Origin: an uncultured Succinivibrionaceae bacterium
GTDB lineage: Bacteria; Pseudomonadota; Gammaproteobacteria; Enterobacterales; Succinivibrionaceae
Reading direction: 5' to 3'
Assembly: GCA_944389865.1 (NCBI GenBank)
Contig: CALXNX010000018.1
Location: forward strand, 1-40,813
DNA: 40,813 bases
Shown: positions 1-9,558 of the stretch, piece after piece
Position numbering within the stretch: the first letter of the stretch is position 1
Layout: each line of letters opens with the position of its first letter
The notes under the pieces: generated by a model
Seen by the model: only the letters and a program-made list of their open reading frames with translations
What the model was told of the DNA's origin: nothing
The model's database searches: none
Position numbers and translations under genes: made by a program

Positions 1-2
1 CC

Positions 3-146
3 TCAGGATATTTTGATGTGCGCAGACTCGACGGCTCCCGTATTTCAGCAGGAGTAAGCTGCAGGAAATTAAAGCTTATCGAGAAGCGCAGAACCTATTT
101 AACTGAAATTAGACCACAGGAGGACGGCAATTCCTCCCCCGCTTAA
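3..146 (+). pseudogene. tnpB: 3' end of an IS200/IS605-type TnpB gene (cut by window edge)
   Basis: An open frame enters from the left edge and stops with TAA at 144-146. It encodes about 47 residues, beginning SGYFDVRRLDGSRIS and ending DGNSSPA. This resembles the extreme C-terminus of IS605-family OrfB/TnpB proteins, where the stop lies inside the hairpin at the right end of the element; the same arrangement is seen here. TnpB proteins are RNA-guided nucleases carried by IS200/IS605 elements. The catalytic region would lie outside the window, so whether the full gene is intact cannot be judged. The family call rests on recalled family endings plus the adjacent hairpin, not on a catalytic motif. 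Confidence 0.55.
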
Positions 147-168
147 GAAGCGGGGGGCTCCTTGCCGT
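124..168. mobile_element. Hairpin right end of an IS200/IS605-type element
   Basis: Outer arms ACGGCAA (124-130) and TTGCCGT (162-168) enclose a strong inner hairpin: CCCCCGCTT (136-144), loop AAG, AAGCGGGGG (148-156). Subterminal hairpins of this type mark IS200/IS605 ends and, in TnpB elements, the 3' part of the guide RNA. The TnpB stop codon lies within the hairpin. There is no T-run, so a simple terminator is less likely. Confidence 0.6.
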
Positions 169-234
169 AACTTGATGAAGAAATCCCAGCATTTAAGCTC
201 ACCGCAGCTGCACGCGGCAGCCGAGGAGGCCTGG

Positions 235-1221
235 ATGCGCTTTAACAGCGCGCTGCCGCAGGGGACAGCTGAGATAGAGCCGGATCCTTACAGCAGGGCC
301 GGGGCGGACAGTGAGGAGACCCTGGAGCTCCTGTATCGGGAGTACTCGGATTATCTCCTGCTGGAGCGCGGGATGGCGCAGGGCTCGATTGCCAATTATT
401 TGACCGATATTAAGGGCTTCTGTAATTTTCTGCGCACTCAAAGCCAGAGCATCTTTACCTGTCAGCCCGCGGATGTGCGCGATTATCTCATTTCCAAACA
501 GCAGCAGACCAAGGCCCGCTCGCAGGCTCACTGGCTGACAGCGCTGCGCTCGCTGCAGCGTTTTTTTAAGCAGGAGGGACTGCGCAGCGATGATCCTTTA
601 GCGCGCATTGATAATCCCAAGATCGATCGCAAACTGCCGCAGGTGTTAAGCGAGGAGACGGTAGAGGCTTTTTTAAATGCCCCTGACATTTCGACTTTGC
701 AGGGGCTGCGGGATAAGGCCATGCTGGAACTGCTGTATGCCACCGGCCTGCGCGTGAGTGAACTGGTTACTTTGACCTTCAGCGAGCTGAATTTAATGGA
801 GCGCTATGTGCTTAAAAAGGGCAAGGGCGGTAAGGAGCGGGTGGTGCCGTTCGGCCAAAAGACCCTGGAGTGGCTGCAGCGCTATATCGGCGCTTTAACC
901 GAAACGCTGCCTCAAACAGCAGACGGACAGTTAAAGCAGCCGCCGGTCTATGTCTTTTTCTCTAAAAAGGGCGCGCATTTGGAGCGTCAGAGCTTTTGGG
1001 CCATCATCCGCAAGTACAGTGAGCAGCTCAATCTTTGCGAAATGCCCTCGCCGCATACCTTCCGGCATGCCTTTGCTACGCATCTGTTAAATCACGATGC
1101 CGATCTGCGTACCGTGCAGATGCTCCTGGGGCACAGCAGCCTGACCACCACCGAGATTTACACCCACGTAGCTCATGCGCGCATCCGCCGTATTTACGAC
1201 AAGGCGCATCCCCGCAGCTGA
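235..1221 (+). CDS. xerD: Site-specific tyrosine recombinase XerD
   Basis: With XerC, XerD resolves chromosome dimers at dif during cell division. The frame could open at TTG 172 or ATG 175, but neither has a ribosome binding site and both abut the IS hairpin. ATG 235 follows GAGGAGG with 5 nt spacing and is preferred (328 aa, slightly longer than the usual 300). An N-terminal SAM-like core-binding domain (LLLERGMAQGSIANY) is followed by the catalytic domain with the tyrosine-recombinase residues: Arg in TGLRVSEL, Lys in KGKGGKER, His-x-x-Arg in HTFRHAF, His in LLGHSS, and Tyr in IYTHV. The C-terminal stretch NHDADLRTVQMLLGHSSLTTT matches XerD more than XerC. It converges on the crr-like gene with a 16-nt gap. 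Confidence 0.9.
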   Translation: MRFNSALPQGTAEIEPDPYSRAGADSEETLELLYREYSDYLLLERGMAQGSIANYLTDIKGFCNFLRTQSQSIFTCQPADVRDYLISKQQQTKARSQAHWLTALRSLQRFFKQEGLRSDDPLARIDNPKIDRKLPQVLSEETVEAFLNAPDISTLQGLRDKAMLELLYATGLRVSELVTLTFSELNLMERYVLKKGKGGKERVVPFGQKTLEWLQRYIGALTETLPQTADGQLKQPPVYVFFSKKGAHLERQSFWAIIRKYSEQLNLCEMPSPHTFRHAFATHLLNHDADLRTVQMLLGHSSLTTTEIYTHVAHARIRRIYDKAHPRS

Positions 1222-1237
1222 GCACGCGCATGCTGTG

Positions 1238-1750
1238 TTATTTCTGTAAACTTACCCAGACGCAGGGCGTCACTCCGGCGGATGCTTTGCCGCTGCCGGC
1301 GGTGATCTTTTCTATTTGGCCGGACGAGCGCACTACGATCATCGAGGTGACGCTCGATTTTAATTTATCGCCCACCACTGAAGTGTCCACCTGAATAATG
1401 GGATCGCCTTTTTTGACCTTTTGCCCCGGCTGCACGCGGGCGGCAAAGCCCGCGCCCTGCAGATCAATGGCGCCGAGCCCGAAGGTGACGTAGATTTCCA
1501 AGTTATGAATGGTGCGCAGCGAAAAAGCGGTGTGAGTGGCCATTAAGCGCGCTACTGTGCCGTCGCAGGGGGCCAGAATGGTATCGCTGTCCGGCACCAC
1601 CGCTACACCGTCGCCCACCACCCGCTCGGAGATCACCACATCCGGCACCTCAGTTAAGGGCAGGAGCGTGCCGCTTAAAGGGGCATAGAGCACGAGATCC
1701 ACATCCTCGGCGGCCGGGGTGCTGCGAAATAAATGCGCTAAAAACGACAT
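1238..1750 (-). CDS. crr: EIIA(Glc)-like protein lacking both active-site histidines
   Basis: This is a 170-aa homologue of glucose-specific PTS EIIA (Crr, about 169 aa in E. coli). The fold signature is clear: YAPLSGTLLPLTEVPDVV, VVGDGVAVVP, APCDGTVARL and KVKKGDPIIQVD. Normally His90 is phosphorylated by HPr and His75 assists. Here the TNHAFS motif reads THTAFS (Thr74 at the His75 position) and VHFG reads VTFG (Thr89 at the His90 position). It therefore cannot carry phosphate in the usual way. The start has a GGAGG site, and the ATG abuts the ptsI-like stop (TGA then ATG), so the two are translationally coupled. A role as an unphosphorylatable regulator (EIIA normally binds adenylate cyclase and sugar permeases) is inference. 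Confidence 0.88.
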   Translation of the reverse strand: MSFLAHLFRSTPAAEDVDLVLYAPLSGTLLPLTEVPDVVISERVVGDGVAVVPDSDTILAPCDGTVARLMATHTAFSLRTIHNLEIYVTFGLGAIDLQGAGFAARVQPGQKVKKGDPIIQVDTSVVGDKLKSSVTSMIVVRSSGQIEKITAGSGKASAGVTPCVWVSLQK

Positions 1751-3415
1751 TCAGCCTCCAAAATTTAAGTTGTTGATTAAAGCCGTGATATCGCGGCCGG
1801 TAGCCAGATCCATGATCTGCCGATAGAGATCTGCACAATACTGCGGCGCGTGCTTGACGGTATCGAGCCGCTCAAGCCCTGCGCGGATTCTGCCGACGGA
1901 GTACGAATCTACGGTGATGTAATCGACTCCGAGCTTTAAAAAGAATGGCAGCAGCTCTACGCGCGCGGCAAAGCGTCCGGCCACGCCGACCTTGACGCCG
2001 GCTGAGTGCGCGCCGCTGCAGGCCAGCGCAATCATTTTGGCTAAAGCGGGCGTAAAGGCTTCATCGGGCGGACGCGGCGCACTGGCGTATTCGGCCAGGG
2101 AGCTGGTGCCGATGATAAAGCGCGAGGAGAACTCGGCAAAGGCGGCTGCGGAAAGCACGGCAGCCGGGGTCTCAATCATTAAGGCGGTGCTGCACTGTGC
2201 GCAGGGGATGTCCTTTTCCTGCAGCTCATCGATGGCGGAAGTTAAGAGATCATTGAGGCAGCGCGCCTCGGACAGCCGCGTCACCAGCGGAAACACGATG
2301 GTGATCTCGCGGCCCGGAGCAGCGCGCAGCAGGGCGCGCATTTCTTTTTTCAAAAGCTCCGTGCCCACATTAGCGCCGTAGCCCTTCAGCGGTCCCTTAT
2401 CATCCAGATTGAGCGTAAAAATCGGCTTCTTATCGCCGGCAAAGTCAAAGGTGCGGGCGGTAATGGGCGCGGAGGACGGGATCTTGGCAAAAAGACTGGA
2501 GAAGACATCGGTCATCTCCTCCTCGCCCGGCTCATGATCTGAGCCTAAGAATAAAAATTCCGAGCGCAGCAGGCCCAAGCCGTGCGCGGCGGCCTGATTG
2601 GTCTCAAGTTCGCGCGACGCTCCTACTGAACAGGCTGCGGTGACATTTTCTATCGGATCATCGAGCTCCTCGTCCGGCAGGATATTCTGTACGTGCAGAA
2701 GCTGGCTGAGCTCTTCAGGCGGGGGCTCAACTATCAGGCTGCCGTTGTCGGCATCGACCAGCACGCGCTGTCCGTCTTTAATCGAGGTCGCGCCGATGAC
2801 CGAGAACAGCGCCGGGATGCGCAGCTCGCGCAGCACCACGCCCAAATGTCCCGAGGCCATGCCGCCTTCGAGCACCACAGCGGAAACAAATTCGGTGTGC
2901 AGGCACAAAAAGCGCGCCGGGCTTAAATCCTGGGCGATGATCACCGCTGGAGCGGTGAGATCGGGCAGGGAGAAGCTGCCGGCATAAGTTTGATCTAAGG
3001 AGGCGATAAACTCGCGCGCCAGGGCATTGAGCTCGCGCGCCTGCGCCTTGATTTCGGCATCGTCGCTGCTGGAGAAGGCCTTGAGGTTATCGAGCAGCAC
3101 CTGACTGCAGGCGGCGCGGGCGCTCATTCCCTGCTCAATCAAGGCTTTGATTTCATCCTGATTGGTTTTGGCGGTAATGAAGCCGGCGACGGCGCCGAAC
3201 AGATCGCGCACCTTATCGGGGGCGGGGCCCTGCATCACGTGATAGAGCCGCGTGACAAAGTCCTGACAGGTGCGTTCAAAGGCGGCGATTTCAGCCTCGG
3301 GATCAATGCGACCCTCGGACGGCTGCGGCGCGCTCGGGTGCGGCGCTCCGCGCAGCAGCAGGGCAGGGCCTGCGGCCACGCCGGGTGATACGGCCATTCC
3401 GGTTAATGAATACAT
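1751..3415 (-). CDS. ptsI: PTS enzyme I-like protein with degenerate active site
   Basis: This is a 554-aa homologue of enzyme I, which transfers phosphate from PEP to HPr (575 aa in E. coli). The N-terminal SPGVAAGPALL, an HPr-binding-like helical region, the phosphohistidine domain and the C-terminal PEP-binding barrel are recognisable. Retained: Arg284 (GLLRSEF), Arg321 (ARTFDFAGDK) and Glu415 (MIETPAA). Lost: the catalytic Cys (E. coli GMCGELAGD reads GVAGRFAAR, Ala479), the Asn-Asp pair (GTNDLTQY reads GTSSLAEY) and the Arg of GWRAIR (GYGANVG). The phospho-His loop GGRTSHTS reads GGMASGHLG, with one extra residue before the His. The start follows AGGAGG. It lies 19 nt after cysZ; ptsH, normally just upstream, is absent. 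Probably a pseudoenzyme. Confidence 0.88.
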   Translation of the reverse strand: MYSLTGMAVSPGVAAGPALLLRGAPHPSAPQPSEGRIDPEAEIAAFERTCQDFVTRLYHVMQGPAPDKVRDLFGAVAGFITAKTNQDEIKALIEQGMSARAACSQVLLDNLKAFSSSDDAEIKAQARELNALAREFIASLDQTYAGSFSLPDLTAPAVIIAQDLSPARFLCLHTEFVSAVVLEGGMASGHLGVVLRELRIPALFSVIGATSIKDGQRVLVDADNGSLIVEPPPEELSQLLHVQNILPDEELDDPIENVTAACSVGASRELETNQAAAHGLGLLRSEFLFLGSDHEPGEEEMTDVFSSLFAKIPSSAPITARTFDFAGDKKPIFTLNLDDKGPLKGYGANVGTELLKKEMRALLRAAPGREITIVFPLVTRLSEARCLNDLLTSAIDELQEKDIPCAQCSTALMIETPAAVLSAAAFAEFSSRFIIGTSSLAEYASAPRPPDEAFTPALAKMIALACSGAHSAGVKVGVAGRFAARVELLPFFLKLGVDYITVDSYSVGRIRAGLERLDTVKHAPQYCADLYRQIMDLATGRDITALINNLNFGG

Positions 3416-3434
3416 TTGCGCCTCCTGATTAAGC

Positions 3435-4187
3435 CTAAGCGAGGGTGTACTTTTCCTGCACCTTTAAATAGTATTTGGTTCCGGCGCAGACGGCAGCCGG
3501 CGGTACGATGAGATTGAAAATCGGGATGGTCAGCACCAGGGCGATGACCGCCCCAAAGCAGAAGGTGGCCAAACGGTTGGCGGCCAGATCCTTTCGCATC
3601 TGCTCAAAGGTGATCTTGTGATTGTCAAAGGCATAGTCGCAGTACTGTATGCAGGCCATCCAGGCGGTAAGTAAAAACCACAGCACCGGGAAGATCAAAT
3701 TAACTCCGGGAATGATAAAAATGATTAAGCACAGCAGGGCGCGCGGGAGAAAGAAGATCTGTTTGCGCACTTCGCGTTTGACGATGCGCGGGATATCTTT
3801 AAAGACATCGAGCAGGGTGTCGTCATTGGCATTTTTGCCGGTGAGCTTCTTTTCGACGCAGTCGGCCAGAATGCCGTAAAAGGGCGAGGCGATCCATGTG
3901 GCCACCGTGCTGAAGATATAGCATCCGGCGAGGATCGAGCTTAAGACCAGGATGGTGCTTAAAAGAAATTCCAGCACCCCGGGCAGCCCGCCGGTGAGAT
4001 CGTTAATCAGCGCGGTGGTGTGCATGATCATCAAGTAGGACAGGCCGATGAGCACGAAAAAGTTGATGATAAGCGGGATGATGACGAAGGGGCGGCATTC
4101 TTTGCTCAATGAGAGCTTTAAACCGTCGAGGAAGATGCCGGGAAGGTCCAGCAGGCTGATCTCCTGCGGCTGCGGCATGGCTTGCAT
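3435..4187 (-). CDS. cysZ: Sulfate transporter CysZ family membrane protein
   Basis: This is a 250-aa inner-membrane protein, close to E. coli CysZ (253 aa), which takes up sulfate for cysteine synthesis. Hydrophobic segments appear at roughly residues 32-55, 65-100, 145-180 and 205-235. The family-like N-terminus SLLDLPGIFLDGLKLSLSKE and the SPFYGILADCVE loop are present. ATG 4187 is chosen over ATG 4211 because AAGGAG sits 6 nt upstream of it. It is divergent from zipA and heads the cysZ-ptsI-crr unit. In E. coli cysZ is followed by cysK and then ptsH; both are missing here. Confidence 0.85.
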   Translation of the reverse strand: MQAMPQPQEISLLDLPGIFLDGLKLSLSKECRPFVIIPLIINFFVLIGLSYLMIMHTTALINDLTGGLPGVLEFLLSTILVLSSILAGCYIFSTVATWIASPFYGILADCVEKKLTGKNANDDTLLDVFKDIPRIVKREVRKQIFFLPRALLCLIIFIIPGVNLIFPVLWFLLTAWMACIQYCDYAFDNHKITFEQMRKDLAANRLATFCFGAVIALVLTIPIFNLIVPPAAVCAGTKYYLKVQEKYTLA

Positions 4188-4232
4188 AATATTCTCCTTT
4201 TTTATTGGCATGGCGGTATATCTTCTGCTGTG

Positions 4233-4241
4233 ATTGTAGCA
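4233..4241 (-). promoter_or_regulatory. Extended -10 promoter element for cysZ-ptsI-crr
   Basis: On the minus strand the bases read TGCTACAAT, an extended -10 (TGn plus TACAAT), about 45 nt upstream of the cysZ start. No good -35 is visible. It is back to back with the zipA promoter. Confidence 0.5.
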
Positions 4242-4274
4242 TTTTAGGCTGCAGGCCGGAGACAGCAGTACCCG

Positions 4275-4283
4275 TGCTAAAAT
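4275..4283 (+). promoter_or_regulatory. Extended -10 promoter element for zipA-ligA
   Basis: TGCTAAAAT lies 36 nt upstream of the zipA ATG and is divergent from the cysZ element. The same TGnTAnnAT pattern recurs before several other genes in this window. Confidence 0.5.
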
Positions 4284-4319
4284 TAAAGCAATTTCATTTA
4301 CCTTTTTGCGGGAGCAGAT

Positions 4320-7158
<2,839 letters not shown>

Positions 7159-7496
7159 ATGCTCACGGACGTTTCATTTCAGGGCAGGGACAGGCAGTCT
7201 CTGCCCCATCCCGGAACGTTTGCCGTGCCTGCTTTGATCTGATTTTTACCTGCGTTTTCTCTGCAATTTTCCCCATCTTATCAATAAGATAAGCTAAACT
7301 TTTGCCTCCGCTTTACCAACACTTTACAAAATTCCGTCAATAAAGCTGCAACTTTATATATCTCGGTGCCGGTCTGAGCTGATGTGCTGATGTATGTCTG
7401 TAGTGACCTACTCCCCACCCTGGAAGAGGATGGGGACTTCTGGCATCATACTGTTAAAGCGGATCCTGTTGATCTGCAATTGACCAGAGGTATGAA
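7159..7496. other. Intergenic region with hairpins, no gene
   Basis: This 338-nt region has no convincing gene. It holds an imperfect hairpin (arms GGGCAGGGAC and GTCTCTGCCC, about 7182-7207) that may end ligA transcription, though no T-run follows. A perfect 6-bp inverted repeat, CTTATC-N5-GATAAG (7277-7293), sits in an AT-rich segment and could be an operator. A second hairpin at 7413-7435 is listed separately. Confidence 0.5.
7402..7445. mobile_element. Solitary IS200/IS605-like end hairpin (remnant)
   Basis: The segment GTGACCTACTCCCCACCCT then GGAAG then AGGATGGGGACTTCTGGC forms a hairpin (7413-7421 with 7427-7435, one mismatch). The CTACTCCCC...GGGGACTTCT layout resembles right ends of IS200/IS605 elements. 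No transposase reading frame adjoins it, so it would be a scar. The call is tentative; it could be an ordinary hairpin in the leader of the next gene. Confidence 0.35.
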
Positions 7497-9491
7497 ATGT
7501 TTGCTTGTTCCCCGCGGCGGCTGTCGCTGACGGCTTTTGCGCCGCTTTTGCTCGCCTCCATGGCGCTGCTGAGCTTAAGCCGCATTGGACTTATGATCTG
7601 GCAGTCTGATACGCTGCCTGATGATTCGGTGCTCTATATTCTGGTGCAGGGCCTGCGCTACGATCTTGCCGCGGTCGCGGCGCTCTTTGCGCTGCCGCTT
7701 CTGGTGATCGGCATCGGCTCTTTATTTGGTCTGCTGCCGCGCCGGCTCCTTGCCGCAGTTAAGATCTGGTGCGCCGGCAGCTTTGCCTTTCTGATGCTCA
7801 ATGAAGCCGCCACTCCGGGCTTCATCCTGGAATACGGCGTGCGGCCCAACCACCTTTACGTGCAGTACTTAATTTATCCCCAAGAGGTTATGGCTACTCT
7901 GTGGGGCGGACATAAGCTGGAGCTTGCGGCCAGTGCAGCTTTAACTGCGCTCACGTTCCTGTGGGCCTATCGGCATTTAAGCCGCCGTTTTGCCCGTATG
8001 CTCAATCAAAGTCCCGCTGCAGCAGACTGCGCTCTGCCATCGCGCCGCAGGATCCTGGTGCAGCTGCTGCTGGTCATGGTCTTAGTGCCGCTGGGCGTGC
8101 GCTCGACCTTAGGGCACCGGCCGCTCAATCCTGCCATGGCTGCGTTCTGTGAAAGCCCGCTCATAAACTCCCTGCCGGTAAATTCCTCCTACAGTGCAGC
8201 CTACGCGCTGGCGCATTTAAATGATCAAAAGCTTACTATTGATGACATTTATGAGCTGTCAGCGCCGCAGGTAACCATTGCCGCCGGGCGCAGACTGTCA
8301 GCACGCACGCCGGCAGAGAGCGGGGAGGCCTGTCCCCTGGTGCAGCGCATTATGCCGGCTGCAGGCCTGACGGCGCCGCGCAATGTGGTGATCGTGCTGG
8401 AGGAGTCCTTAGGGGCTGATTTTGTGCAGAGCCTGGGCGGTCTGCCTTTGACCCCCAATCTGGAGCGTTTGAAGGCGCAGGGCTGGTGGTTTGAGCGCAT
8501 GTATGCGGCAGGTCACCGCTCCATTCGCGGCATCGAGGCGGTATCGGCGGGCTTTCCGCCCAGCCCCCTTGACAGCGTGGTTAAGCTGCCGCCAAAAGAG
8601 ACGCCGCTCGCCGCACTGCCTGAAATCTTCAATCGCCTCGGCTATCACACCGCCTTCGTGTACGGCGGCGAAAGTCACTTTGATAATATGCGCTCCTATT
8701 TTCTCAATAACGGCGTGCAGGAAGTGGTGGAGCAGAAGGATTACGACCATCCGGAGTTTGTCGCCTCCTGGGGCGTCAGCGATGAAGATCTGTTCAGGAA
8801 GGCCCTTTCACTGATGGATCAGGATTACGCGGCCGGCAGGCCGTTTTTCTCCTTCATCTTCACCAGCTCCTTCCACGATCCGTTTGAGATCCCAAAAGGG
8901 AAGGTCAGCTTAGACTTTGATGGCGGCGATCAGACTGCGCGCTTTTTAGCGGCCAAATACGCCGACTACGCCTTGGGAAAATTCATGGATGCGGCACTAA
9001 AGCGCGATTTTGCGGCCAATACGGTGTTTCTTATCATTGCCGATCATGAGAGTAAGGTGCGCGGACAAAATGAGTTTCCTTTAAGCAAGTTCCGCATCCC
9101 GGCTCTGATCATTGCCCCGGGACTCACCCCGCACGCGGATCCGCGCATTGTCTCGCAGATTGATATGCCCCCGACCTTGCTGGCCTTAGCCGGTGTCGAT
9201 GCGGCGGTGCCTTATGTGGGGCAGAATCTCCTGCGTAAGGATGCCAAAGAGCGCGCCTTGGTAGAGTACAATCAGATTTTCGGACTGTTAACGCCGCAGG
9301 GCTTTACCGTGCTGACGCCGCGCAAAGCGCCTGATCAGTATCGGGTCAGCGCTGCGGACAAGCTGGAGCGTACGGCCGAGCAGCCTGCAGTGACTGCTTT
9401 TGCCGCCGCCGTGGAAAACTTAGGTCCGCTGATGTATGCCAAAAACTATATGAGCATCAGCTGCGCTCAGCTGCCCGTACCGCAGTCTTAA
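7497..9491 (+). CDS. LTA synthase-like membrane sulfatase-family transferase
   Basis: This 664-aa alkaline-phosphatase-superfamily protein resembles phosphoglycerol or phosphoethanolamine transferases. Five hydrophobic segments lie within the first 210 residues; the rest is a periplasmic catalytic domain. Metal-site motifs are visible: VVIVLEES (about 297-304), IIADHES near residue 520, and SSFHDPF. The nucleophile region reads AGHRSIRGIEAVS, where related proteins usually have Thr (RTVRGLEA); here Ser342 takes that place. The substrate is probably a lipid head group donated to an envelope glycan or lipid, but it cannot be named from sequence. It is separated from mltD by a shared hairpin terminator. 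Confidence 0.75.
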   Translation: MFACSPRRLSLTAFAPLLLASMALLSLSRIGLMIWQSDTLPDDSVLYILVQGLRYDLAAVAALFALPLLVIGIGSLFGLLPRRLLAAVKIWCAGSFAFLMLNEAATPGFILEYGVRPNHLYVQYLIYPQEVMATLWGGHKLELAASAALTALTFLWAYRHLSRRFARMLNQSPAAADCALPSRRRILVQLLLVMVLVPLGVRSTLGHRPLNPAMAAFCESPLINSLPVNSSYSAAYALAHLNDQKLTIDDIYELSAPQVTIAAGRRLSARTPAESGEACPLVQRIMPAAGLTAPRNVVIVLEESLGADFVQSLGGLPLTPNLERLKAQGWWFERMYAAGHRSIRGIEAVSAGFPPSPLDSVVKLPPKETPLAALPEIFNRLGYHTAFVYGGESHFDNMRSYFLNNGVQEVVEQKDYDHPEFVASWGVSDEDLFRKALSLMDQDYAAGRPFFSFIFTSSFHDPFEIPKGKVSLDFDGGDQTARFLAAKYADYALGKFMDAALKRDFAANTVFLIIADHESKVRGQNEFPLSKFRIPALIIAPGLTPHADPRIVSQIDMPPTLLALAGVDAAVPYVGQNLLRKDAKERALVEYNQIFGLLTPQGFTVLTPRKAPDQYRVSAADKLERTAEQPAVTAFAAAVENLGPLMYAKNYMSISCAQLPVPQS

Positions 9492-9496
9492 GCAGT

Positions 9497-9527
9497 AAAA
9501 AGGCCGGCGATCTGCCGGCCCTTTAAG
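9497..9527. terminator. Bidirectional hairpin terminator
   Basis: GGCCGGC and GCCGGCC arms with loop GATCT are flanked by AAAA on the left and CTTT on the right. The site lies between convergent genes, so it could end transcription from both sides. The U-tracts are short. Confidence 0.6.
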
Positions 9528-9558
9528 CAGCGCACGCTGCGCCGCTGACTGCAAAGGA

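Noticed and set aside
172-234. Longer xerD start at TTG 172 or ATG 175
   Set aside because: No ribosome binding site there and the segment abuts the IS hairpin; ATG 235 has GAGGAGG at good spacing and gives a length nearer to XerD.
1992-2987. Plus-strand frames of about 129 aa opposite ptsI
   Set aside because: Serine/alanine-rich shadows of a GC-rich gene on the other strand; no ribosome binding site or family motif.
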